A stretch of DNA of 64,000 bases from Vicinamibacteria bacterium (GTDB lineage: Bacteria; Acidobacteriota; Vicinamibacteria; Fen-336), in NCBI GenBank assembly GCA_025994075.1, contig JAMQGV010000037.1, positions 17,506 through 81,505 of the forward strand, in the 5' to 3' direction. Under the pieces are notes generated by a model, which searched no databases, was not told the origin of the DNA, and saw only the letters and a program-made list of their open reading frames with translations. A program made the translations under genes and the position numbers. Below are positions 48,377 through 58,410 of the stretch, piece after piece. How positions within the stretch are numbered: position 1 is the first letter of the stretch; each line of letters opens with the position of its first letter.

Positions 48377-49717
48377 CTAGCGGAACTGCGGGAGGCGGGC
48401 GGCCAGGCGCTTCATCGCCTTGCCGCCGGGGCCGCCCAGGGACTTCATCATCTTGCGGGCCTGCACGTACTGCTTGAGCAGGCGGTTGACGTCTTCCACG
48501 CCGGTGCCGCTGCCGCGCGCGATGCGCTTGCGGCGGCTGCCGTTGAGCACCGACGGGTCGCGCCGCTCGGCGGGCGTCATCGAGTCGACGATCGCGATCG
48601 TGCGCTTCATCTCGCGCTCGCCCTGGGCGGTGTCGAGGCCCTTGACCTGGCCCATGCCGGGCAGCATCGACAGCACCTGGTCCAGCGGCCCCATCTTGCG
48701 CAGTTGCACGAGCTGGTCGCGGAAGTCCTCGAGCGTGAACTCGTTCTTGCGCAGCTTGCGGGCGAAGGCCTCGGCCTGCTCGAGGTCGACCGCCTGCTCG
48801 GCGCGCTCGATCAGGGCGATCACGTCGCCGAGGCCGAGGATGCGCGAGACCATGCGCGCGGGGTCGAACAGCTCGAACTCGTCGACCCGCTCGCCCACGC
48901 CGGCGAACTTGACCGGGGCGCCCGTCACCGCCGCGACCGACAGCGCGGCGCCGCCGCGGGCGTCGCCGTCGAGCTTGCTCAGCACGACACCGGTGACGCC
49001 GACCCGGGAGTGGAACTCGGTCGCGCTGCGCACCGCGTCCTGGCCCGTCATCGCGTCGGCGACGTAGAGCACCTCGGTCGGCTGCAGCAGCTCCTTCAGC
49101 GCCTTCAGCTCGGCCATCAGCTCGTCGTCGACGTGGAGCCGGCCGGCGGTGTCGACGATCAGCACGTCGTGGCCGACGGCGCGGGCCTCGGCCAGCGCCA
49201 GCCTCGCGATCTCCAGCGGGGCGTCGCTCGCGGGCCGGAACACCTTCAGGCCCGCCCTGGCGCCGGCGGACGTGAGCTGCTCGCGAGCGGCCGGGCGGTA
49301 GACGTCGGTGGACACGGCCATCGGGTGGTGGCCCTGGCCGGCCAGCCACTTGCCGAGCTTGGCGCTGGTCGTGGTCTTGCCCGAGCCCTGGAGGCCGGCC
49401 ATCAGCACGATCGTCGGCGGCTTGCCGGCGCGTTCGAAGCGGGCCGGGGTGGTGCCGCCGAGGGTCGCGATCATCTCGTCGCGCACGATCCGCAGCACGG
49501 CCTGGTCGGGAGTCAGGCTCTTGAGGATGTCCGCGCCCGTGGCCCGCGGCCGCACGCGGTCGAGGAAGTCCTTGGCCACCTTGAAGTGGACGTCGGCCTC
49601 CAGCAGGGCGAGCCGGATCTCCCGCAGCGCGGCCTCGACCTGCGCCTCCGAGAGCACGCCCTGCCCCCGGAGGGAGCGGAACACGCCCTGCAGCTTTTCG
49701 GAGAGTGACTCGAACAT
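48377..49717 (-). CDS. ffh: Signal recognition particle protein Ffh (SRP54)
   Basis: 446 residues from ATG 49717 (MFESLSEKLQGVF); the longer frame to 49786 runs through the structured leader and is rejected. N domain, G domain (LQGSGKTTTSAKLGKW, DTAGRLHVDDEL, SKLDGDARGG), then the Met-rich M domain (LDQVLSMLPGMGQV, MMKSLGG). Binds signal sequences and 4.5S RNA and docks on FtsY. First gene of the ffh-rnhB operon. The SRP RNA gene is not in the window. Confidence 0.96.
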   Translation of the reverse strand: MFESLSEKLQGVFRSLRGQGVLSEAQVEAALREIRLALLEADVHFKVAKDFLDRVRPRATGADILKSLTPDQAVLRIVRDEMIATLGGTTPARFERAGKPPTIVLMAGLQGSGKTTTSAKLGKWLAGQGHHPMAVSTDVYRPAAREQLTSAGARAGLKVFRPASDAPLEIARLALAEARAVGHDVLIVDTAGRLHVDDELMAELKALKELLQPTEVLYVADAMTGQDAVRSATEFHSRVGVTGVVLSKLDGDARGGAALSVAAVTGAPVKFAGVGERVDEFELFDPARMVSRILGLGDVIALIERAEQAVDLEQAEAFARKLRKNEFTLEDFRDQLVQLRKMGPLDQVLSMLPGMGQVKGLDTAQGEREMKRTIAIVDSMTPAERRDPSVLNGSRRKRIARGSGTGVEDVNRLLKQYVQARKMMKSLGGPGGKAMKRLAARLPQFR

Positions 49718-49731
49718 GAGGACTTCTGGCG

Positions 49732-49797
49732 GCCCGGGAGAACTCTTCCCCAATGCGCACGGGGAGGGAGGCGGCCTTGCACACACCTCTCCCGGGC
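49732..49797 (-). promoter_or_regulatory. Structured 5' leader of ffh (10-bp inverted repeat, internal hairpin)
   Basis: GCCCGGGAGA (49732-49741) and TCTCCCGGGC (49788-49797) are perfect inverted repeats. Inside, TCCCC/GGGGA (49747-49751/49761-49765) forms a second hairpin. It lies between the candidate promoter and ATG 49717 and carries no SD-like sequence near the ATG. It does not have the conserved SRP-RNA apical motif. Possibly a regulatory leader. Confidence 0.45.
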
Positions 49798-49810
49798 GAC
49801 GTAAACCGCG

Positions 49811-49839
49811 AGTTTAGGGCAGCTTGCCCGAGGAGTAAA
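49811..49839 (-). promoter_or_regulatory. Candidate sigma70-type promoter of the ffh operon with palindromic spacer
   Basis: On the minus strand TTTACT (49834-49839), a 17-base spacer and TAAACT (49811-49816). The spacer holds a perfect GGGCA-n3-TGCCC inverted repeat (49817-49829), a possible repressor site. Confidence 0.5.
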
Positions 49840-49858
49840 GCCGGGGACGGGCTGCGGG

Positions 49859-51085
49859 TCAGACCCCCCGCAGCAGGTGGCCCAGCTTTTCCTTCTTGGT
49901 CTTGAGGTAGTGGACGTTGCGGTCGGAGGCCGGCACCTCGAGCGGCACCCGCTCGACGATCTCCAGCCCGTAGCCCTCGAGGCCGACGAACTTGCGCGGG
50001 TTGTTGGTCATCAGCAGGATCCGCTTCAGCCCCAGCTCGGCCAGGATCTGGGCGCCGATGCCGTACTCGCGCTGGTCGGCCTGGAAGCCGAGCGCGAGGT
50101 TGGCCTCGACCGTGTCCTTGCCCTCACGGTCCTGGATCTCGTAGGCCCGGATCTTGTGGATCAGGCCGATCCCGCGCCCCTCCTGCCGCAGGTAGAGCAG
50201 CACCCCGCGGCCCGCCTCGCTGATCCGCCGCAGCGCCTCGTGGAGCTGGTCCCCGCAGTCGCAGCGGGTGGAGCCGAAGATGTCGCCGGTCAGGCACTGG
50301 GAGTGGACGCGGACCAGCACCGGCTCGCCGCCGCGCACGTCGCCGAGGGTGAGCGCGACGTGGCCCTGGCCGTCGACGACGCCCTCGAAGGCGTGGATCA
50401 CGAAGCCGCCCTCGCGCATGGGAAGCTGGGCCTCGGCCATCTTCCGCACCAGCCGCTCGGTCTGCATGCGGTGACGGATCAGGGCCGCGACCGTGATCAT
50501 CTTGAGTCCGTGCTCGCGGCAGAAGTGGCGCAGCTTCGGGACCCGCATCATGGTCCCGTCCTCGTCCATGATCTCGCAGATGACGCCGGCCGGCGTCAGC
50601 CCGGCGAGCCGGGCGAGGTCCACTGCGGCCTCGGTCTGCCCCGAGCGCTGCAGCACGCCACCGGGCCGCGCGCGCAGCGGGAACATGTGGCCGGGGCGCG
50701 ACAGGTCCTCGGGTTTCGTCGCGGGGTCGATCGCCGCCAGCACCGTGCGCGCCCGGTCCGCGGCCGAGATCCCGGTCGTGGTGCCGTGGCGGGCCTCGAT
50801 CGGCACGCAGAAGGCGGTGCCGAAGCGGGCGCTGTTGGCGTCGTCCTGGACCATCAGCGGGATGCGCAGCTCGTCGAGCCGCTCGGCGGTCATCGGCAGG
50901 CAGATCAGGCCGCGGCCGTGGCGGGCCATGAAGTTGATCGCCTCGGGGGTGATCTTCTCGGCCGCGATGGTGAGGTCGCCCTCGTTCTCGCGGTCCTCGT
51001 CGTCGACGACGACGACCATCTTGCCGGCGCGGATGTCCTCGATCGCGTCGGGGATCGAGGCGAAAGGCGAATCGTGCTTCGACAT
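49859..51085 (-). CDS. ribBA: Bifunctional 3,4-dihydroxy-2-butanone-4-phosphate synthase / GTP cyclohydrolase II
   Basis: 408 residues. N-terminal DHBP synthase at about 10-205 ([36 protein letters not shown]). C-terminal GTP cyclohydrolase II at about 210-400 ([17 protein letters not shown] zinc site, [26 protein letters not shown]). Both catalytic sets look complete. Supplies both precursors of riboflavin. 9 bases after ribE. Confidence 0.96.
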   Translation of the reverse strand: MSKHDSPFASIPDAIEDIRAGKMVVVVDDEDRENEGDLTIAAEKITPEAINFMARHGRGLICLPMTAERLDELRIPLMVQDDANSARFGTAFCVPIEARHGTTTGISAADRARTVLAAIDPATKPEDLSRPGHMFPLRARPGGVLQRSGQTEAAVDLARLAGLTPAGVICEIMDEDGTMMRVPKLRHFCREHGLKMITVAALIRHRMQTERLVRKMAEAQLPMREGGFVIHAFEGVVDGQGHVALTLGDVRGGEPVLVRVHSQCLTGDIFGSTRCDCGDQLHEALRRISEAGRGVLLYLRQEGRGIGLIHKIRAYEIQDREGKDTVEANLALGFQADQREYGIGAQILAELGLKRILLMTNNPRKFVGLEGYGLEIVERVPLEVPASDRNVHYLKTKKEKLGHLLRGV

Positions 51086-51094
51086 CGGGTTCTC

Positions 51095-51703
51095 TCAGCC
51101 GTCCTGGCGGCCCGCGGCCGCGCCCAGCAGGCGCTCCACGTACTTGGCGACGACGTCCGCCTCGAGGTTGACGAGGCTGCCGGGGCCGGCCTCGCGCAGC
51201 GAGGTCACCTGCAGCGTGAACGGGATCAGCGCGATCTCGAAGACGTCCGCGCGCAGCGCGGCGATCGTCAGCGACACGCCGTCGACGGCGATCGAGCCCT
51301 TGTGCACGAGGTAGCGGGCGAGCTCCGGGGGCGGAGCGACGAGCAGCCGCGCGGACTCCCCAAGCCACGAGAGCTCGCGCACGATGCCCACGCCGTCGAC
51401 GTGGCCCTGCACGATGTGGCCGTCGAAGCGGCCGTCGGCCCGCATCGGCCGCTCCAGGTTGACGAGCGCGCCCGGCACCAGCCGGCGGTCGAAGGCCGTG
51501 CGGTCGAGCGTCTCCTGGTGCAGGTCGCAGCGGAAAGCGTCCGCGGACACCTCGGCGGCCGTCAGGCAGCAGCCGCTGACCGCCACCGAGGCGCCGGCGT
51601 GGAGCTCGGCGGCGAACGGGCAGGCGATCCAGGCCCGCATCACGTCGCCCTGTCGCTCGGCGCTGCGCACCGTGCCCGTCGCCTCGACGATCCCCGTGAA
51701 CAT
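51095..51703 (-). CDS. ribE: Riboflavin synthase, alpha chain
   Basis: 202 residues from ATG 51703 ([10 protein letters not shown], the universal start). Two lumazine-binding repeats: [13 protein letters not shown]...[12 protein letters not shown] and [12 protein letters not shown]. Converts two lumazines to riboflavin. 22 bases after ribD. ribH (lumazine synthase) is not in this cluster. Confidence 0.95.
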   Translation of the reverse strand: MFTGIVEATGTVRSAERQGDVMRAWIACPFAAELHAGASVAVSGCCLTAAEVSADAFRCDLHQETLDRTAFDRRLVPGALVNLERPMRADGRFDGHIVQGHVDGVGIVRELSWLGESARLLVAPPPELARYLVHKGSIAVDGVSLTIAALRADVFEIALIPFTLQVTSLREAGPGSLVNLEADVVAKYVERLLGAAAGRQDG

Positions 51704-51725
51704 GGTGTCCTGCCTTCCCTGGTGC

Positions 51726-52829
<1,104 letters not shown>

Positions 52830-52834
52830 CGCGG

Positions 52835-53752
52835 CTACCCCTGCTCGCCGAACAGCGACTCCGCGAAGGCCTGGGCGTCGAACGGCAGCAGGTCCTCGAC
52901 GGCCTCGCCGACCCCGACGTAGCGGATCGGCACGCCGAGGTCGCGCACGACGGCCACGGCCACGCCGCCTTTCGCGGTGCCGTCGAGCTTGGTCAGCACC
53001 AGGCCGGTGACGCCGGCCGCCTTGGCGAACTCGCGGCCCTGGGCGAGGCCGTTGCTGCCGACGGTGGCGTCCAGCACCAGCAGCGTCTCGTGCGGCGCCC
53101 CGGGCAGCTCGCGGCCGGCGACCCGGACCATCTTGGAGAGCTCCGCCATCAGGTTGCCCTTGGTGTGCAACCGGCCCGCGGTGTCGACCAGCACCGCGTC
53201 GATCCCCCGCGCCTTCGCCATGCGCACCGCGTCGGTCAGCACGGAGGACGGGTCGGCGCCCTCGGGGCCGCGGTGGAACGCGACGCCAGTGCGCGTCGCC
53301 CACACCTCGAGCTGCTCGGCCGCGGCGGCCCGGAACGTGTCGGCCGCGCACAGCAGCACGCTGCGCCCCTCGGCCTTCCACGCGGCCGCCAGCTTGCCGA
53401 TGCTGGTGGTCTTGCCGGCGCCGTTGACGCCGGTCACGAACACGACCCACGGACGGCTGGCGAACGGCTGCAGCGGCGACGCGGGAGTGAGCGCCTCGCG
53501 GAACTCGGCGGCCAGCAACTCGCGCATCGCCGGCGCGCCGCCTTCGGCGATCTCGCGGCTGCGCTCGCGCAGCCGCTCCATCGCATGGGCGACCGCGGGC
53601 ATGCCGAGATCGGCCGCGATCAGCGCCTCCTCGACGGCGTCGAGGTCGGCGCTCTCCAGCACGCGGCGGCCGCGGACCAGGTCCTCGACCGGCGTCTCCA
53701 GCACGCGGCGGGTGCGCGCCAGGCCCTGCTTCAGCCGGTCGAACAGGGCCAC
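52835..53752 (-). CDS. ftsY: Signal recognition particle receptor FtsY
   Basis: 305 residues, GTG start, short form without the acidic A domain. NG domain: GVNGAGKTTSIGKLA, ADTFRAAAAEQLEVW, DTAGRLHTKGNLMAEL, TKLDGTAKGG. Docks the ribosome-Ffh complex at the membrane. One base after the roadblock gene. Confidence 0.95.
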   Translation of the reverse strand: MALFDRLKQGLARTRRVLETPVEDLVRGRRVLESADLDAVEEALIAADLGMPAVAHAMERLRERSREIAEGGAPAMRELLAAEFREALTPASPLQPFASRPWVVFVTGVNGAGKTTSIGKLAAAWKAEGRSVLLCAADTFRAAAAEQLEVWATRTGVAFHRGPEGADPSSVLTDAVRMAKARGIDAVLVDTAGRLHTKGNLMAELSKMVRVAGRELPGAPHETLLVLDATVGSNGLAQGREFAKAAGVTGLVLTKLDGTAKGGVAVAVVRDLGVPIRYVGVGEAVEDLLPFDAQAFAESLFGEQG

Positions 53753-53753
53753 C

Positions 53754-54107
53754 TCAGATCTCCTCGTCGAGCGCGTCGCGCACCGCCGCCGCGCGCTCGA
53801 CGGCCAGCGCGAGCGGGGTGTCCTCGGACACGCTCAGCAGCATGTAGTAGCCGTCCTTGAGCGGCAGCAGGATCAGCTGGCCGTGTTCGTAGCGGCAGGC
53901 CACGCGCCGGATCTCCCCGCTGCCCCAGCGCCGCGCCGTGGCCCGTGCCGTCTGCAGCGCGATGCCCTGGTAGGCGCCGATCAGGCGGTGCCGGTAGTCG
54001 GCGGCCCCGGCCTCGACCACGCGCTCGCCTTCCTGGTCGAGCAGCAGGGCGCCGTGGGCCCCGGGCAGCGAGGCGAGCAGGGACTCGAGCAGCTTCTGGT
54101 AGGGCAT
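53754..54107 (-). CDS. Roadblock/LC7-domain protein (MglB-like)
   Basis: 117 residues covered by one roadblock fold (GAHGALLLDQEGERVVEAG, LILLPLKDGYYMLLSVSED). Such proteins regulate small Ras-like GTPases; MglB is the GAP for MglA in polarity and motility. No MglA-type gene lies nearby. Single base before ftsY, so cotranscribed. Confidence 0.82.
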   Translation of the reverse strand: MPYQKLLESLLASLPGAHGALLLDQEGERVVEAGAADYRHRLIGAYQGIALQTARATARRWGSGEIRRVACRYEHGQLILLPLKDGYYMLLSVSEDTPLALAVERAAAVRDALDEEI

Positions 54108-54140
54108 CGGGGGGTCGGAGCCGGCGGAGCCCGGGCTTCG

Positions 54141-54887
54141 CTACTGGGAGAACTTCCGGAGCAGTTCCGCGGCGCGGCGCCCGACGGGCCCGGCGGGGTC
54201 GCGGCGGGCCGCCTCCTCGAGGTGCTTGCGCGCCTCGGCGAAGCGGCCGGCCCGATAGCAGGCCGCGCCGAGCTCCACGGCGACGAGCGCCGACTCCGGC
54301 TCCACCTTGAGCGCCTGTTCGAGTTGGGCGATCGCCTCCGTGGACCGGCCCAGCGCGGTCAGCGTGTCGGCGATCGCGACGTAGGGGCCGACCTCGCCAC
54401 GCGAGCGGGCCAGGCTCGTCTGGTACCAGGTGAGGGCCTCGTCGTAGCGGCGCTCCTCGAACAGGCTCCAGCCGATGTTGTAGGCGGTACGCTCCGGCGT
54501 CGGGTTCGTCGGGTCGTTGAAGACGGTCATCAGCTCGCGGCGCCCGTCCTCGCGCTTGCCCGCGGCCAGCAGCGCGACGCCGAGGTCGTTGCGCACGTCG
54601 ACGTAGAACGGGTTCAGCTCGAGCGCCCTGCGAAAGGCCTTGATCGCGTCATCGAAGCGTCCCTTGGCGGCCAGCGCCTGGCCGTAGCCCTTCTGGAAGT
54701 AGGGGTTCTTCCCGTCGGCGCGCACCGCCTGCTGGATGTCCTCCAGCGCCATGTCGATGCGCCCCTCGCGCAGGTGGGTGAGGCCCATGTTGAAGCGGAC
54801 CTCGGGGTCGCTGGTGACCTGGGCCGTCACGGCCGCGGCCGAGAGCAGCGCCACCAGGGAAAACACGAATCGCAAAAGCACCCTCAC
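54141..54887 (-). CDS. Secreted TPR protein (PilF-like layout)
   Basis: 248 residues, GTG start. Signal peptide about 1-22 (TAQV). Five or six TPRs (NMGLTHLREGRIDMALED, AIKAFRRALELNPFYVDVR, GWSLFEERRYDEALTWYQ). PilF-type layout for pilus secretin assembly, but no lipobox Cys is seen. 21 bases after the HD-GYP gene and 33 before roadblock. Confidence 0.78.
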   Translation of the reverse strand: MRVLLRFVFSLVALLSAAAVTAQVTSDPEVRFNMGLTHLREGRIDMALEDIQQAVRADGKNPYFQKGYGQALAAKGRFDDAIKAFRRALELNPFYVDVRNDLGVALLAAGKREDGRRELMTVFNDPTNPTPERTAYNIGWSLFEERRYDEALTWYQTSLARSRGEVGPYVAIADTLTALGRSTEAIAQLEQALKVEPESALVAVELGAACYRAGRFAEARKHLEEAARRDPAGPVGRRAAELLRKFSQ

Positions 54888-54908
54888 GGTCCCCTCCCGC
54901 GCCCCCGC

Positions 54909-56687
54909 TCAGTTGGCCGCCGACGGAGCCATCGCCTTGCGCGCGGCCACCGCCGCCAGCCGGGCCTTGGCCGGCGTCAATTCGCCCGCCGCAAAGGCCG
55001 CCTCGAAGGCGGCCACGCACGTCTCGTCGAACTTCTTGCCCGCGAGGTGCCGCAGCCGGGCGACCGCCGCCTCGAACGTCATCGCCTTGGAGTAGGGGCG
55101 ATCGGTGGTCATCGCGTCGAAGGCGTCGGCGACGCTGACGATGCGGCCCAGCAACGGGATGTCCTCGCCCTTGAGGCCCTCCGGGTAGCCGCTGCCGTCG
55201 TAGTTCTCGTGGTGCATCAGCCCCGCGCCCGCGATCTCCTTGAGCCGCGGCACGGCCTCGAGGATGTGCAGCCCCTTGGTCGGGTGCTGCTTCATGATCT
55301 CGAACTCCTCGTCGGTCAGCGCCGCCGGCTTGCGCAGGATCTTGTCCTCGATGCCGATCTTGCCGACGTCGTGGATGATCCCCGACAGGTGCACGCGCTC
55401 GACCTCGTCGGGCGGCATGCCCATGTACTTGGCGGTGATCGCCGAGTAGAAGGCGACCCGCTCGGAGTGGCCGCGGGTGTAGGGGTCCTTCTCGTCGATC
55501 GCGTTGGCCAGCATGCGGATGGAGCCCATGAACAGCTCCTTGTTGACCTCCGCCGCCTCCCGGATCTGGGCGATCGCCTTCTGGATCTCCTCGCCCATCT
55601 GGTTGAAGGCGTCGGCCAGGGTGCCGACCTCGTTGCCGCTGCGGACCCGGACCCGGGTGGCGTAGTCGCCCTGCGCGAGCTGCAGGGCACCGCGCGCCAG
55701 CTCGCGGATCGGCTGCGTGATCTGGCCGGAGACGGCGCCGCCGAGCCCCGCGCCCAGCAGTACCACGATGCCGACCACGATCGCGGCGTCGCGGCGCATC
55801 TGGATCGCGGAGTAGTAGGCCTTCTCCTCGTCGACCTGGACGATCACTCCCCAGCCCGAGTCGTCGCCGAGCCCCTGGTAGGTCCCGAGCATCTGCAGCA
55901 CGCGGCCGCCCTCGGCCTGCAGCCGGAACGGGGCGGTGGCGGCGGCGCGGCCGCGGGTCTCCAGGAACTGCTTGACGATCTCGACGTCGGAGAAGTCGCT
56001 GCCCGCGCTCACCCTGCCGGGGTCGGAGTGGGCGACGACCCGCCCGCGCACGTCGACCACGTAGGCCTCGATCAGGCCCGCCTCGCCGGTCTCGCCCGTC
56101 ATCGTCCACACGGGGCCCAGGCTGGCGACGGCCAGCAGCACGCCCTGCGGCGGCCGCTGCGGGTCGGAGCGCACAGGCTCGGCCAGCACCACGACCGGCT
56201 CGCCTTCCAGCGAGGTCGAGACCAGCGGGTGGCTGACCATGCGCGTGCCCTGCATCCCGCGCCGCCAGCCCTCGGCCAGCAGTTCCTCGACCGCGTCCTC
56301 GCGGAACGCGAAGCCGGAACTGGGGCCGCCGCCCTCCGCGTCGACCAGGGTCATGTAGAGGAACTTCGAGTCGGGACCGACGTAGCGCTCGAGCGCCCGC
56401 TGCGCGCGCACGCGGTCGAGGCGCGCGGCGAACGAGGCCGCGGGGTCCAGTTCCAGGGTCCGGGCGATGGCGGCGATCTCGTTGTGCAGCGAGCGGTTGT
56501 AGATCGCCACCTGCTGCGCGAGGCCCTTGGCCTTGGAGAGCTGCAGCGTGCGCTGGTCGACCTCGAGGTCCGTGCGCGCCTGGGACACCAGGTACCACGA
56601 CGTCCACAGCAGCGGCACCACGCCGACCAGGAACAGCAGCCCGAGCAGCGAGAGGAGGATCCGCCCGCGGCGGCGACGGTCGGGCAT
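54909..56687 (-). CDS. Membrane HD-GYP phosphodiesterase with dCache-like sensor and HAMP
   Basis: 592 residues from ATG 56687, which shares one base with the upstream stop (TGATG). TM1 at about 8-30, an extracytoplasmic Cache-type sensor at 35-295, TM2 at about 300-320, HAMP at 320-375, then a complete HD-GYP domain (HSERVAFYS, IIHDVGKIGI, HHENYDGSGYP, SVADAFDAMTTDRPY). Hydrolyses c-di-GMP or cGAMP. Cotranscribed with an FHA-GAF-cyclase. Confidence 0.92.
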   Translation of the reverse strand: MPDRRRRGRILLSLLGLLFLVGVVPLLWTSWYLVSQARTDLEVDQRTLQLSKAKGLAQQVAIYNRSLHNEIAAIARTLELDPAASFAARLDRVRAQRALERYVGPDSKFLYMTLVDAEGGGPSSGFAFREDAVEELLAEGWRRGMQGTRMVSHPLVSTSLEGEPVVVLAEPVRSDPQRPPQGVLLAVASLGPVWTMTGETGEAGLIEAYVVDVRGRVVAHSDPGRVSAGSDFSDVEIVKQFLETRGRAAATAPFRLQAEGGRVLQMLGTYQGLGDDSGWGVIVQVDEEKAYYSAIQMRRDAAIVVGIVVLLGAGLGGAVSGQITQPIRELARGALQLAQGDYATRVRVRSGNEVGTLADAFNQMGEEIQKAIAQIREAAEVNKELFMGSIRMLANAIDEKDPYTRGHSERVAFYSAITAKYMGMPPDEVERVHLSGIIHDVGKIGIEDKILRKPAALTDEEFEIMKQHPTKGLHILEAVPRLKEIAGAGLMHHENYDGSGYPEGLKGEDIPLLGRIVSVADAFDAMTTDRPYSKAMTFEAAVARLRHLAGKKFDETCVAAFEAAFAAGELTPAKARLAAVAARKAMAPSAAN

Positions 56688-58348
56688 CAGGCTCCGGGCC
56701 CGGCCGCGCCGCCGGGCACGGGGGTCAGGTCGCGGGTCTCGGTGCCGAGGTGCCCGAGCACGGCGTAGACGGGGACCTTGATCTCCTTGCCCTTGAGGCT
56801 GACCTCGCCCAGGAACTCGAAGCGGAACTGGTCCTTGGTCGCCTGGTAGGTGTTGTCGCCGACCACGACCATCATCGGCTTGGCCACCGAGCTCTCGAGG
56901 CGGCTGGCGGTGTTCACGGTGTCGCCGAGCACCGTGTACTCCTTCTTGTTGATCGAGCCGATCTCGCCCGCGACCGCCTTGCCGGAGTTGATGCCGATGC
57001 GGATGCGCAGCGTCGGGCCCTCGCGGCGCTCGGCGTTCCACTCCTCGAGCCGGTCGCGCATCTCGAGCGCCGTCTTGATCGCCCGCGCCGCGTGGTCGGG
57101 CATGTCGAGCGGGGCGCCGAAGACCGCCATGATCGCGTCGCCGATGTACTTGTCGAGCGTGCCCTCGTGCCGGAAGATGACGTCCGTCATCCGCGACAGG
57201 TAGTCGTTGAGCACGTAGGCGACGGCCGCCGGGCTCATCTTCTCGGACATCGAGGTGAAGCCGACGACGTCGGCGAACAGGATGCTCACCTCGCGCACCT
57301 CGGGCGCGCCGAGGGTGTCGGTCGAGGCGTCGGACTGGGCCAGGATGCGGCTCGCCACCTGCGGCGAGAGGAAGCGGCCCAGCCGCTCGCGCTTCTTCTC
57401 CTCGGCCTGGATGCGCTGGTTGAGGCGCGCCCGCTCGACCGCGACCGCGGCGTAGTTGGCGAGCGCCGACAGCATGTCGAGGTCGTTGGAGGTGAAGCTG
57501 TTGGTGAGGAACGGCGAGTCGACGTTGATGATGCCGATCACTTCTTCGCGGTTCCACAGCGGCGCGCACATCGCGCTGCGGATGCCGTGGAAGCGGATCG
57601 AGTCGCCGGCGGAGAAGCGGGAGTCGACCTGGGCGTCGGAGGTCAGGATCGCGACCCGGTCCTTGATCACCTTGTCGGCGATCGTCTTGGAGATGACGAT
57701 CTTCTGGTCGGACCCGGTCTTCGGGTTGCGGAACTTGCGGGCCATCGGCACCAGTTGTCCGTCTTCGATCAGCATCAGCGAGCCGCGGTCGGCCGGCATG
57801 TTCTCGAACACGATGTCGAGCACCTGCTCGAGCACCTCCTCGACCGGGCGCACCGCGATCAGCGTCTCCGCGACCTTGGTCAGCACCTTGAGGATGCGGT
57901 TCGACTTCTCGATCTCGTCGACCGAGGCCGGCTTGGCCGCCGCGGCGCCGGCGCCGGCGGTGTCGCCGGTGCCGAACAGCTTCTGCAGCTCGCCGATCGA
58001 GCGGATGATGGTGCCGCCCTCTTCCTGCAGCGGCTTGGCCTCGTCGAGGACGACCTGGCCCTCGATCGCCTTGGAGAAGGCGATCTGGAACTTGCCGAGC
58101 AGGATCTTGTCGCCGTCCTTGAGCTTGGCCTCGACGACCGGCACGCCGTTGACCTGGGTGCCGTTCTTGGACTTGAGGTCGATCACCCGCGGCCCGTCGT
58201 GGTCGACCACGATCTTGGCGTGCTGGCGCGAGATGCCGAAGTCCTTCAGCACGACCTGGCACTCGGGGGACCGCCCGATCACGACCTCGCCGGTCTTGAC
58301 GTCGTAGGTGTGGGGGACGTCCTGATCGACGTAATCGAGTCGCCACAT
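56687..58348 (-). CDS. FHA-GAF-class III nucleotide cyclase
   Basis: 553 residues from ATG 58348. FHA at about 20-95 (VIGRSPECQVVL, GISRQHAKIV, SKNGTQVNG). GAF at about 155-325 (NMPADRGSLMLIEDG, MCAPLWNREEVIG). Class III cyclase at about 360-540 with the full catalytic set: SILFADVVGFT and YIGDAIMAVFG (both metal Asp), EYTVLGDTVNTASRLE (Asp, Asn, Arg). Predicted to make cAMP or cGMP when GAF and FHA inputs permit. A -10-like TAGACT lies ~57 bases upstream. Confidence 0.93.
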   Translation of the reverse strand: MWRLDYVDQDVPHTYDVKTGEVVIGRSPECQVVLKDFGISRQHAKIVVDHDGPRVIDLKSKNGTQVNGVPVVEAKLKDGDKILLGKFQIAFSKAIEGQVVLDEAKPLQEEGGTIIRSIGELQKLFGTGDTAGAGAAAAKPASVDEIEKSNRILKVLTKVAETLIAVRPVEEVLEQVLDIVFENMPADRGSLMLIEDGQLVPMARKFRNPKTGSDQKIVISKTIADKVIKDRVAILTSDAQVDSRFSAGDSIRFHGIRSAMCAPLWNREEVIGIINVDSPFLTNSFTSNDLDMLSALANYAAVAVERARLNQRIQAEEKKRERLGRFLSPQVASRILAQSDASTDTLGAPEVREVSILFADVVGFTSMSEKMSPAAVAYVLNDYLSRMTDVIFRHEGTLDKYIGDAIMAVFGAPLDMPDHAARAIKTALEMRDRLEEWNAERREGPTLRIRIGINSGKAVAGEIGSINKKEYTVLGDTVNTASRLESSVAKPMMVVVGDNTYQATKDQFRFEFLGEVSLKGKEIKVPVYAVLGHLGTETRDLTPVPGGAAGPGA

Positions 58349-58404
58349 GCTCGCTAAGCGTCCTCTCGTGTGGGCTGGGATCGGCGCAGGGACACCGGGG
58401 GAAA

Positions 58405-58410
58405 AGTCTA
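58405..58410 (-). promoter_or_regulatory. Candidate -10 element (TAGACT) overlapping the gpsA stop
   Basis: The gpsA TAG stop is the first half of TAGACT on the minus strand. A transcript would start about 50 bases before the FHA-cyclase ATG, with SD GAGAGGA in between. Possible internal promoter. The 59-base gap holds no gene. Confidence 0.3.

Noticed and set aside
49732..49797. Possible 4.5S/SRP RNA in front of ffh
   Set aside because: The conserved apical GGAAG/AGCAG-type motifs are absent and the element is too short; kept only as a structured leader.
51704..51725. FMN riboswitch for the rib genes
   Set aside because: The rib genes are internal to an operon with gaps of at most 22 bases; there is no room for the aptamer.
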